Shown in pieces: positions 45,381 through 53,311 of a stretch of DNA of 64,000 nt; position 1 is the first letter of the stretch, and every line of letters starts with the position of its first letter. The stretch is from NCBI RefSeq assembly GCF_017498545.1, contig NZ_CP071793.1:8426256-8490255 (forward strand), written 5' to 3'. Origin of the DNA: Sulfidibacter corallicola (GTDB taxonomy: Bacteria; Acidobacteriota; Holophagae; Acanthopleuribacterales; Acanthopleuribacteraceae). The translations under genes and the position numbers were made by a program. The notes under the pieces are model-generated. The model was not told the origin of the DNA, did no database searches, and saw only the letters and a list, made by a program, of their open reading frames with translations.

Positions 45381-47603
45381 CTACTGGATCACTTTGTTGT
45401 TTTCCAACTCCGATTCCTTTTTCTTTTTAATGGCGGTGTAATTGTTTGAGGTCGGCGCGGATTCTAAGAACTCATTCGCGCTTTTGATGTTGTTTTTTAA
45501 GTCCTTTTCTGTGGCGGATTTTTCTTTGATGAATTTGAGAAGGGTGTTCTTGGCTGTTTCTTTGTCGTTTACTTTGTTTTTATTATTGTGCTTTAGGATA
45601 TCCAAGGATGAATTGACTTTTTTGATGATCTCGTTTTCATTGGCGTTATTGGATTTGTCGTTTCCGCCCCGATTATTATACATTTTGCCGCCGAGAGCAT
45701 GGTACATATCGGCTGCACTGTCTATTTCGGCCGTGACTTTGGCAAGGTCATTTTTAAACGATTTTATGGATTTGTTTACGGCGTCAAAGGCGCCGACATT
45801 GGTTTGTGAGTTCAACGAGGATGTCGAGGAAGCGCGGCTATCTCGGTGGTGAACGGTTTCACTGATGTTGAATGTGTAGTTATTGTTGTTGTCGATTGGC
45901 TGCATCTGCATTTTATGGTTGGACGGTGATGCCTCGTATGTGAAGCTTTTTTGTGTGTCGTGATATTTGAAGATGTGAGAATTCTTCTGTTCGGAAGTTT
46001 TCAAGTCATTGGTCACCATTCCATAGACATTGTTCGCACCGTCGTTCATAGCCAGGGATTTGAGCGAGTTCATGTTTTTCGGATTTAAGTGCTCCACACC
46101 TGCACTGATGACCTGTCCGTGGTGGATCGTGTTTTTTAGTTTTCTGTCAGCCAGGATTCCGTATGTGCCATCCGAGTAATCTCGGCAAATGGCGATACCT
46201 ATTTCCAGGCCTGTCTTCTCAGAAGAGTAGGTGAAAGATTCCGGGGTGACCCCTGCATTTTTCGCGTTCTTTTTCATAGTGCTCGTATTCGTCATCGGAT
46301 TGTTTAGGCTCGGGTGGAGTTGATACGCATTTTTCTCGAAGTGAGGCTGGCTGCTCGCATTATGGTAGTTGGGGCTGTCGATGAGAGAAGGGAGCACTTT
46401 GCTGACGAATTCCATCTTCCCATTCGCGCCACCTTCAATCGTGATCGCCTTGTTCTCGAAGCTCCGAAACATGGATTTGTTATCGATCTCGGGATATTTT
46501 TTCTTATCCTTAGTATCCAAGTTGGCGCTTAGTTGGCTCTTTTCCTCTGCCGGAACCATGTTGGGGAAGACGTGTTCGCGAAACTCACCCATCAAGGACT
46601 TGGCGTTATCGGAGTTGCCCGCTTTCTCGAAGAAGTTCATGATGGCGGGGATATGTTCTTTGTCTAGGGTGCTTTTTTTGCTCCAGGGTTGCATCCATTC
46701 TTCCAAAGTATTCTTCACTTCTACATTTTTGTTGTTTTTGTATGCTTGCTGCAGTTTAGCCAAATCATCGTTACTAGGCCAAGCATCGTGGGGGACGGCC
46801 CAAAGGGCCTTCATGCCTTCGAGGTTATCCTTCATGATCCCTGCACGGTCGAGTACATTTTTAAAAATGGTTTCTCGAGTGATGTTCGCGTCATTATTTT
46901 TATTTGCCTTTTCGAGTGCGGCATTGTACATGTCGCCAATCGAGGAAAGAAATCTCCGATCTTTGCTGACGGGCCCGTTTGGTTCCTCTTTGGCAGCGGT
47001 CGCATCCGCATAGGCTTCCTTGAGATTCAAACCAAGCTTTTCTTGAATCGTGTTCAATTCCTTGTTTGTGATGTTTTTCAATGCTTCGGGTGGACGTGCG
47101 GTGACCATGGTTCCGAGGACGAACACGGTACCTTCGAATTGCTCCTTTCGTGCAAATTCTTGAATGGTATTTAGCGTGTACTGTTCCTGGTCCTTACTGA
47201 ATGCCGTGCCGTATTGGCTCCAGAAAAACTCCGGGAGCGTGAAGATTTTTGCGGTACTATTTCGATTGTCAATGATGTTGGATTTTTGTGCCGTTTCCAG
47301 CGCCTGAAACACGGTTTTAGCTTTTGCATAGATATTCTTATTCGAATTGTCCAGTTTTGAGTGAGTGGTGTTCACCTGAAGCTGTACCACCTGATACCGT
47401 TTGGCTTGAGCGTTTTTTGAATTGAGGTGAACCTTGCTGGAAGATGGCGTTTTTGACACATTACCGGAATGATTGGTTTTTGGTTTTTGGCTGGAGTTTA
47501 GACTGTTTTGGTGTTGGGGCTGAATCGAACGTTTTTTAATGGCATCCAAGAATGAGAGTTTCTTTGAACTCGATGCACTTACATTATTTTGCGAAATGGC
47601 CAT
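45381..47603 (-). CDS. Large low-GC protein with split nitrilase-like domain, candidate secreted effector
   Basis: 740 residues, with base composition clearly more AT-rich than all neighbours. Residues 1-70 are Ser/Asn/Lys/Gln-rich and disordered, without a Sec signal. Three segments resemble a carbon-nitrogen hydrolase (nitrilase) fold: AKIFTLPEFFW (E125, the catalytic-glutamate position), GTVFVLGTMVTA (strand 158-169) and GLEIGIAICRDYSDG (C473, nitrilase nucleophile elbow). K402 in EFVSKVLPS could be the catalytic lysine. About 350 residues of helical insertion separate E and C, far more than in normal nitrilases (~280 residues total). The C-terminal third is Asn/Lys-rich and helical. Start ATG at 47603 follows AAGGAG by 7 bases. 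Gene isolated by ~820 and 500 bp of spacer: a horizontally acquired toxin or effector is possible. Confidence 0.78.
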   Translation of the reverse strand: MAISQNNVSASSSKKLSFLDAIKKRSIQPQHQNSLNSSQKPKTNHSGNVSKTPSSSKVHLNSKNAQAKRYQVVQLQVNTTHSKLDNSNKNIYAKAKTVFQALETAQKSNIIDNRNSTAKIFTLPEFFWSQYGTAFSKDQEQYTLNTIQEFARKEQFEGTVFVLGTMVTARPPEALKNITNKELNTIQEKLGLNLKEAYADATAAKEEPNGPVSKDRRFLSSIGDMYNAALEKANKNNDANITRETIFKNVLDRAGIMKDNLEGMKALWAVPHDAWPSNDDLAKLQQAYKNNKNVEVKNTLEEWMQPWSKKSTLDKEHIPAIMNFFEKAGNSDNAKSLMGEFREHVFPNMVPAEEKSQLSANLDTKDKKKYPEIDNKSMFRSFENKAITIEGGANGKMEFVSKVLPSLIDSPNYHNASSQPHFEKNAYQLHPSLNNPMTNTSTMKKNAKNAGVTPESFTYSSEKTGLEIGIAICRDYSDGTYGILADRKLKNTIHHGQVISAGVEHLNPKNMNSLKSLAMNDGANNVYGMVTNDLKTSEQKNSHIFKYHDTQKSFTYEASPSNHKMQMQPIDNNNNYTFNISETVHHRDSRASSTSSLNSQTNVGAFDAVNKSIKSFKNDLAKVTAEIDSAADMYHALGGKMYNNRGGNDKSNNANENEIIKKVNSSLDILKHNNKNKVNDKETAKNTLLKFIKEKSATEKDLKNNIKSANEFLESAPTSNNYTAIKKKKESELENNKVIQ

Positions 47604-48105
47604 AATTGTGCTCCTTAATCGATGACGCACGGCGTCCCTCTCGTTTTGCAATCAAACGACAGGAGGGCTTCGGACGGCTAGCGTCAACGGGTCAAAATTT
47701 TAAGTAGAACACCGCGATCCGAATGATCTACTCGAGAACGAAATGGACCCTTGGGTATGCGCGTTTCGTCTCTCTTCGCTCTTGCTTGGATTAACTGAAT
47801 TTGGTACCAAAACCTGTAAAATATTTTGAAGTTGCTTCGATAAAGTATGTTACCTGCATCTTAAGTGGTTTGATTTAAACCTCTTAACGCATTTCCTTCC
47901 GAAAGGGGTTTATGGCGGGCTCTCAAGCGGCCATAGGTAACCTCTGTCACTTCCGTCACTTTGTGTTTTTCTCTATCGTTTTAGTTAAGTGTATGATTTT
48001 AAAAACCTTATGTGTTCATCGCCCTCGACCCACGAAGAAAGCCACTCCCAGAAACCACCTTCCCATTGGATTCCTGTTACACTTTGGCCTTTAAGGAGTA
48101 GCTCA
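47604..48105. other. Intergenic AT-rich divergent promoter region
   Basis: About 500 bases between the nitrilase-like gene and the divergent methyltransferase gene; AT-rich from 47800 to 48010. Probably carries both promoters; no gene or repeat seen. Confidence 0.45.
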
Positions 48106-48657
48106 ATGGGAACCTGGCTTGGTGTTTTGGTGGTTGTGGGAGTGGCGGCCTGTGTCGTTTCCATCGTGTGGCACTCGCTGAAAAACGGAATCTCCCCGAC
48201 GCCGACCGCACGTCGGCCGAGCCAGGCCATCATCCAGGCGCTGAGGAAAAAGCGGGTCAAAGGCAACGTCTACGAACTGGGCTCCGGCTTTGGCACCCTG
48301 ACGTTTACCCTCGCGGATTACCTTCCCGATTGCACTGTCCACGCCTATGAAAGCTCGCCGGTGCCCTACTGGATATCGCGGTTTTTTCAACGTTTCTTGA
48401 GACGCGCCAACGTGAGGCAGACCAAGGCGGATTTTTTCAAAGTCTCGCTTTTCCACGCCGAGGCGATCGTGTGCTACCTGGCGCCTAAATTGATGGCCGA
48501 TCTGCGAAAGAAATTCGAAACGGAACTCACGCCGGGAACGGTGGTCGTCAGTTCCACCTTTGCGGTTCCGCGCTGGAAACCGGTCGAAGTCATCGAATCC
48601 GAAGATATGTACAACTCGCCGATCTACGTCTACGTCATGCCGGTCGAATACGCCTAG
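48106..48657 (+). CDS. Membrane-anchored class I methyltransferase-like protein
   Basis: 183 residues. One N-terminal TM segment (WLGVLVVVGVAACVVSIVW), then a Rossmann methyltransferase: motif I ELGSGFGTLTFTLA (about 55-68), an acidic loop after strand 2 (VHAYESSPVPY), and a post-I region AIVCYLAPKLMADL. This resembles FAM173-like lysine methyltransferases, which share the anchor and short size. The C-terminus is short (ends VMPVEYA). AAGGAG lies 7 bases before the ATG. A target protein is unknown. Confidence 0.8.
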   Translation: MGTWLGVLVVVGVAACVVSIVWHSLKNGISPTPTARRPSQAIIQALRKKRVKGNVYELGSGFGTLTFTLADYLPDCTVHAYESSPVPYWISRFFQRFLRRANVRQTKADFFKVSLFHAEAIVCYLAPKLMADLRKKFETELTPGTVVVSSTFAVPRWKPVEVIESEDMYNSPIYVYVMPVEYA

Positions 48658-48782
48658 GACGTCCGCTCTGCCTCGAACGGGTGCCCGGCCCAACCCAGCG
48701 GTCGTTGACGAAACGGTGACAGTCAAATGTAACTATATGAATCGATTGTGGTTGATACGTTGAGCCGGTTTGGAGACTGTGA

Positions 48783-50231
48783 TTATCGGCCGGAGAGGTG
48801 ATCGAGGATCTTGGCCCGGCAGGCGCGAGCTTGATCGTGAAAGGCCCTCGACAAGGCGTGCCGAGCCCGTGGTGTGGCGAAGTGCTGCCAGACGGGCGCC
48901 AGCTCCCGGTCCAAATGGCGCAGGCTCACGACCGGTAACGGCGGGTTCGTGTTCAGACTGGAATGAATCTCCCGCGAAGGAGGATCTCCCAACAACACGA
49001 TCGGTGCGCCCCGGGATAGGAGTGCCGACATGGCATCGGTGCGCATTCGGGCATCAGGCGTCACCAGCGTAAAGCGGGCGCGATGGAGGAGGCGACTGCC
49101 GCTTCCCGCAAGTCGTGCGCCTCCGATGGTGTCCTGGCCGGCTTGCCGAACCCAGCCGCAGCCCCCCGGATCCCACACGGCCAGGCGCAGGTCCGGCCGA
49201 TGGTGCCTCAAGGCCTCGAGTACGAGCCCCATCACCTGCGGATGGGGTTCCTCCCGGAAATCGCGACCGCAAAGGTATCCCAGATATGGGACCTCGGCAC
49301 GTGGCAACGGGAGGTGGCCCAGCGGCGCGGCGGCCGGCAGGATCGTGATCCGCTCCGGGTTGACCTCGGCTACTTCGAGCCGGTCGGCCTGCTCTTGGTT
49401 CCAACAGAGGAGGTGCGCGGCGTCGCGCAGCACCCAGCCCTCCATGCGGGTGAAGGTGAGGGAATGGTAGGCTTCGGGCAGGACGTGGTCGCCGCGGTCA
49501 TCGGTGGACGTCATCGCGTAATGGTGTTGGGCGAGGCAACGGAGGACGGCGTCATGACGCCAGCGCATCGGAGCGATTTCCTGGGCGAGGAACATGGGTC
49601 GCCAATCTCGCTGGAGCTGGATCACGGTGGGCATCTCGCGGATCAGGTCGCAGAACGGCAGTGCGTCCGGGGTTCGGGCGAAGAGCAGGCCTTTGGCATA
49701 GCGTCGGGCCAGGAACCGCAATATCTGGACGAATCCACGCAAAGAGTCGCACCAGCCTCGTTCTCGAAAATCCGACAGGGATAACTGGGCCGCTGCCAAA
49801 GTGCGGTCCTCGATCGTTTTCCGAACCGCCATCAGCGCCGTTTTACCGCCTTCGATCAACGGCCGGCAGAGTAGGCGCAATTCCGAAGGCGGTAGCTGCG
49901 TGCCCAGGTGGATCACCAGGACGTCCACCCGCGAAAACGCGGGAATCCGGCAAAGCTGAAGCAGGGGATTCGGTTTGTTCATGGCCTCCAAGAGGATCTT
50001 GGCGGCTTCGTCGGGCGGCGCGTCCATTTGCTTGCTCAGCCATTGGACCAGTTCTTCCAGGGGGTAGGGTCCCTGCATGACCCGCTCCAGTAGGGACGAC
50101 TCCAACGAACCAATGGACCCACCGCGCTCGCTGGCCACGTGAATGTGGTCGTGATGGGTGTGGATCAACAAATCGCTCCACAAAACCAAGTCGTGGTGAC
50201 GTTCAGTTTCCGACAAAGCGCAGCACCTCAT
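48783..50231 (-). CDS. Glycosyltransferase-like protein (weak homology)
   Basis: About 482 residues. Segments such as EVPYLGYLCGRDFREEPHPQ, PDLRLAVWDPGG and a late acidic-proline part (ALLSRGAPIVLLGDPPSREI) look like the C-terminal half of a GT-B glycosyltransferase, but no clean donor motif is present, so the function is tentative. No signal peptide. It follows the clear glycosyltransferase gene and overlaps it: ATG at 50231 lies inside that gene, and a TTG at 50216 preceded by GAGG is an alternative start. The overlap implies translational coupling and a joint task. Confidence 0.65.
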   Translation of the reverse strand: MRCCALSETERHHDLVLWSDLLIHTHHDHIHVASERGGSIGSLESSLLERVMQGPYPLEELVQWLSKQMDAPPDEAAKILLEAMNKPNPLLQLCRIPAFSRVDVLVIHLGTQLPPSELRLLCRPLIEGGKTALMAVRKTIEDRTLAAAQLSLSDFRERGWCDSLRGFVQILRFLARRYAKGLLFARTPDALPFCDLIREMPTVIQLQRDWRPMFLAQEIAPMRWRHDAVLRCLAQHHYAMTSTDDRGDHVLPEAYHSLTFTRMEGWVLRDAAHLLCWNQEQADRLEVAEVNPERITILPAAAPLGHLPLPRAEVPYLGYLCGRDFREEPHPQVMGLVLEALRHHRPDLRLAVWDPGGCGWVRQAGQDTIGGARLAGSGSRLLHRARFTLVTPDARMRTDAMSALLSRGAPIVLLGDPPSREIHSSLNTNPPLPVVSLRHLDRELAPVWQHFATPRARHALSRAFHDQARACRAKILDHLSGR

Positions 50232-51603
50232 CTTCGCGTCGATGGAGATCGTAGGCCAGCACCCGTTCCCGGCAGGCGCGTCCCATGCAGTCCCGAAGTT
50301 TTGGGTCTTCCAGCAGGGTTCGGACCGCTCGGCAGAAACCGTTCGTATCGTCGGGATCGATCACGAACCCGGTGGTGCCGTCTTCGATGATGGGAATCTG
50401 GCGCGCCACCGCAGGGGATACGATTTGGGGGAGCTCGCAGGCCATCGCCTCCAGAATCGAGACCGGCGAACTCTCTTCGCGACTGACCCGGCAATTGAAC
50501 CAAACTCGGTGGTAGGCTTCGATCATTCGACGCCTCGGCAGGGTTTGCACCTGGATGCGTCTGCCGAAGCGCCGAACTTCCTTCGGCAGGTGCTCGGGTT
50601 GACGCACCACGCAATGGACCTCGAGCTTGGAGACGCGTCCCATCACCTTCAGGAGTTCCGGCAATCCCTTTTTATCGATGTTGTGCATGGTCGTGGTGAA
50701 CAGCACGCGTTTGGTGCGGTCCACCAGGCTTGGGCGAAAGATGCCGGTGTCGATGAACGGCGGTACGAATTTGGGCGGTGGATTCAGGTGTGGCAAGCCC
50801 GCCGTCATGACCTGGCGTTGGTGTTCACCCCAGCACCAGTTCTCCCGCGCCGCACACAGAGCGCGCCGACCCATGGTCAGCAGGGCGAAACTCTTGCTGG
50901 GATCGGACAGGATCCCGAAAAAACTGGGCGGTGAGGCCGCCAGAACAAAAAAGAGTTCCCGCAAGAGCGCTTCGTTTCGAATGCCGGGGGCCATCGCCCT
51001 TCCCAAAGCGAAGCGGGGATCGCAGAACCCGTCGCAATAGATCACGGTGGGTTGGTTGCCGACGAGGTCGAACAGGAACAGGGACTGTGATCGGTGGGAA
51101 ATGAGCAACAGATCGGTCTTCAGGGTGGCAATCACCCCGCGGACGAGATGCACGAAGCTGAAATAGCTCAGCTCGGGCCAATCCTGACGCAAATCTTCCA
51201 GGGTGAGCACATCGCCGCGATCGTCGTCCTCGAAGAGCGGTTTGACGGGTGAGATCAGCAGTGTGCGCACCTTGCGGCGCAACATTTTAAAAATCTGAAC
51301 GGTGTTGACCCAAACGCCGCCGTAGCCCTGATCGATCAGAATCACGTCGTACCGGCGCTTCAAGCGCAGATCGAGCACACCGATGAGGTTGTCGGGATGC
51401 TCATAGGCGGTCAGGAGCCGTTGGCGGACGGCCCTCGAGCGCTCGCTGCGGGTCCGGCGATGCACGTGGCGCACGGCGGCATCGAAATGCATACCCGCCC
51501 ACCAGATCGAGCGAAACAAATCGATTTGGTCGGGGGTGGCGGGAAACGATTCACCCCAGGGGCAATGGATCCGGTCGTGATGAGAGAAAGCCGGTTTTCG
51601 CAA
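50203..51603 (-). CDS. GT4-type glycosyltransferase
   Basis: About 466 residues. The C-terminal Rossmann half contains RVLFTTTMHNIDKKGLPELL and the signature ESSPVSILEAMACELPQIVS (E-x7-E), then IIEDGTTGFVIDPDD, all typical of GT4 retaining transferases. The N-terminal half has YDVILIDQGYGGVWVNTVQI. The start is doubtful: TTG at 51603 is the only standard start codon, but the same frame is open upstream and ATC at 51621 would give a natural M-H-I-R-F-T-Y-L-R-K start behind GAGGAAGGT. It may be a rare non-canonical start or a sequence change. Acceptor unknown; the Thr-rich proteins 176 bp upstream on the same strand are plausible. Confidence 0.88.
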   Translation of the reverse strand: MRKPAFSHHDRIHCPWGESFPATPDQIDLFRSIWWAGMHFDAAVRHVHRRTRSERSRAVRQRLLTAYEHPDNLIGVLDLRLKRRYDVILIDQGYGGVWVNTVQIFKMLRRKVRTLLISPVKPLFEDDDRGDVLTLEDLRQDWPELSYFSFVHLVRGVIATLKTDLLLISHRSQSLFLFDLVGNQPTVIYCDGFCDPRFALGRAMAPGIRNEALLRELFFVLAASPPSFFGILSDPSKSFALLTMGRRALCAARENWCWGEHQRQVMTAGLPHLNPPPKFVPPFIDTGIFRPSLVDRTKRVLFTTTMHNIDKKGLPELLKVMGRVSKLEVHCVVRQPEHLPKEVRRFGRRIQVQTLPRRRMIEAYHRVWFNCRVSREESSPVSILEAMACELPQIVSPAVARQIPIIEDGTTGFVIDPDDTNGFCRAVRTLLEDPKLRDCMGRACRERVLAYDLHRREDEVLRFVGN

Positions 51604-51779
51604 ATAAGTGAAGCGAATGTGGATACCTTCCTCGCCGATGCCGTGCGGGGAGCGGTGCTCCTGGGGACATCGGCCACGGGATTTCGAACGGGGAGGGTAC
51701 GGAGCATGGCGTGAATTCGGGCGTGAGGGTGGCCTGGCAGTACAGGAGGTGGGCGGCGAGCGAGCCGGACGGGTGCGGT

Positions 51780-52574
51780 TCAGAGGCCCAAGTCAACCTT
51801 GGTTGGTGTCTCGTTGGCGAAGAGCTCGTCGATCGGGATCCCGGAAACCAGGCTGGGATTGTCCGAAGCCATGGCCTGGGCCGTGGTGGGCGTGGCCATT
51901 CCCGAACTCTGGCGCTGACCGGTTGGGGAGGTGCTCGTGGTTTGCCGGGTCGGGACGGTCGTCGTGGTGGTCGTAGCGCGCGAGGTGGAGGTGGTTCTTC
52001 CGCTGGTGGTTGCGCGTGTGAGGGTGAGCGTTTGGGCGTTGGTTCTGCCGCTGGTGGTTCGCGAGGAATCGTCTTGGGAAGTGACTCGGGTCAGGGAGAA
52101 GGTCATGGTTTGGCGGGTGGTTTGGGTGACGGTGAAGGTCGTGGTACCGGTCCCGGAAGGAGCCGAGAGGCTCGTGGTCGTGCTCGCGGAGCGAACCGAA
52201 GTGGCGGTGAAGTCGGCGCTGGTCACCCCGGTGATGGTCGTGGCCGTGCCGCTGACCGTGGTGCTCCCCGATCTGGATCCGCTCGGCGCCACGCCGGCCA
52301 GGGTGGTCGAACCGGAAGTGGTCACCGTGGTGGGAGCCGAAATCGTGGTGGTCGTGCCCGCGGCCGTGGCGACGGTCGTCGTGGTGGTCTCCGAAATGAG
52401 TGTGTCGTAAAAAAGCGGACCCACGATATCCGACACGTCCAACACGAGGTCGGAACCCTGCCGGCACACTGGACGCTGCCCGAGGCGATCCACTTCGCGG
52501 AAGGCGTTCTCGAAGGAGATGGTGCCTCGCTCCAGGCAAACCAACAATTCTCGGATTCGATCGATATCGTTCAT
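51780..52574 (-). CDS. Thr-rich protein B with conserved leader and tail
   Basis: 264 residues, no known family. Residues 1-30 (IDRIRELLVCLERGTISFENA) form a leader-like helix shared with the two genes upstream. Residues about 60-235 are dominated by Thr and Ser with alternating hydrophobic residues (TTTTVATAAGTTTTISAP, TGVTSADFTATSVRSAS). A conserved SQDDSS sits near 170. The end SGIPIDELFANETPTKVDLG is nearly identical in pattern to Thr-rich protein A. No Sec or Tat signal. AAGGAG precedes the ATG at 52574 by 9 bases. A Thr-rich O-glycosylation substrate, amyloid-like or beta-helical fibre, or unusual modified peptide precursor are options; I cannot decide. Confidence 0.82.
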   Translation of the reverse strand: MNDIDRIRELLVCLERGTISFENAFREVDRLGQRPVCRQGSDLVLDVSDIVGPLFYDTLISETTTTTVATAAGTTTTISAPTTVTTSGSTTLAGVAPSGSRSGSTTVSGTATTITGVTSADFTATSVRSASTTTSLSAPSGTGTTTFTVTQTTRQTMTFSLTRVTSQDDSSRTTSGRTNAQTLTLTRATTSGRTTSTSRATTTTTTVPTRQTTSTSPTGQRQSSGMATPTTAQAMASDNPSLVSGIPIDELFANETPTKVDLGL

Positions 52575-52622
52575 GGGGCCGTGCTCCTTTGGCTTCCGAT
52601 CACGGGCAGATCTTGGCCTTGG

Positions 52623-53027
52623 TTATCGCGGCTGAAAGCCGGTGACCAGCGCGGGGGGATCGCCGTTGAAGACCGAAATCTTGTTCGAGCGCAATTGGTC
52701 TTGGCCCAACAGGTTGAAATCGCTTTCGGTAATCACGGTTTGGCATTGGATGGTCTTGACTTCGCCGTCGGGCGATTGGGTATCGAAGGTCGCCGTACCG
52801 CCGTCCCAGGCGGGGGTGACGGTGGATCCACCCACTCCGGAAGCACCGCGAAAACCCACGAACGTCAAACCTTTCCCTCGGGTGTTGGATGGCTTGCAGG
52901 TGGATTCTTCGGCTCCGGTGTCCACGATGAATTCCTTGTCGTTTTCAATGACACCTTCGGGGCCCGACCATCTGGCCTTGATGTAGACCAATTCGCTCCC
53001 AGGTTTGCGGAAGGCTCTTCCGGCCAT
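52623..53027 (-). CDS. Retropepsin-like aspartic protease
   Basis: 134 residues, the size of one retropepsin subunit. The active-site signature is FIVDTGAEESTC (D36-T-G-A); the second conserved element is LLGQDQL (106-112), where these proteases have I-L-G-x-D-x-L. A Gly-rich flap-like part (FRGASGVGGSTV) lies between. Such proteins work as homodimers. Start ATG at 53027 has AAGGAG 7 bases upstream; an in-frame TTG two codons earlier is less likely. It is embedded, 12 bp after the small-protein gene and 48 bp before Thr-rich B. Position suggests that it processes the Thr-rich proteins. Confidence 0.83.
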   Translation of the reverse strand: MAGRAFRKPGSELVYIKARWSGPEGVIENDKEFIVDTGAEESTCKPSNTRGKGLTFVGFRGASGVGGSTVTPAWDGGTATFDTQSPDGEVKTIQCQTVITESDFNLLGQDQLRSNKISVFNGDPPALVTGFQPR

Positions 53028-53039
53028 GGCCAAACTCCT

Positions 53040-53297
53040 TCATTCTATTTTTTCGCAGTAATAGACCGCGCCATTGAGGGCGGCGGTCACCCGCTTCGAC
53101 ATCGCGTTGAAATCGTCGCCTACGAAGACCCGCCCCTTGGCGATGAACACGTACAACCCCTTGAAGCGGGCTTCCAACAGGGTTCGATAGCGTTCGAAGG
53201 CGAGCTTTTGCTCGATGGCCTCGAAGGCTTGGGCAAAGCTGATATCGCCGCGTTGCAACAAATCCAGAAGATCCAGAATCATCTTGGTGGGAATCAC
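53040..53297 (-). CDS. Small leader-like protein in the Thr-rich operon
   Basis: 85 residues, unknown family. Its start (KMILDLLDLLQRGDISFAQA) repeats the leader pattern of both Thr-rich proteins (R-x-x-x-L-L-x-x-L-x-x-G-x-x-x-F-x-x-A), but the rest (about 40-85) is a small mixed domain: YRTLLEARFKGLYVFIAKGR, FVGDDFNAMSKRV. Start GTG at 53297, with GGGGAGG 7 bases upstream and directly after the preceding stop. It may be an adaptor that recognises the leader, or a partner of the protease. Confidence 0.8.
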   Translation of the reverse strand: MIPTKMILDLLDLLQRGDISFAQAFEAIEQKLAFERYRTLLEARFKGLYVFIAKGRVFVGDDFNAMSKRVTAALNGAVYYCEKIE

Positions 53298-53311
53298 GGT
53301 GGTGCCTCCCC

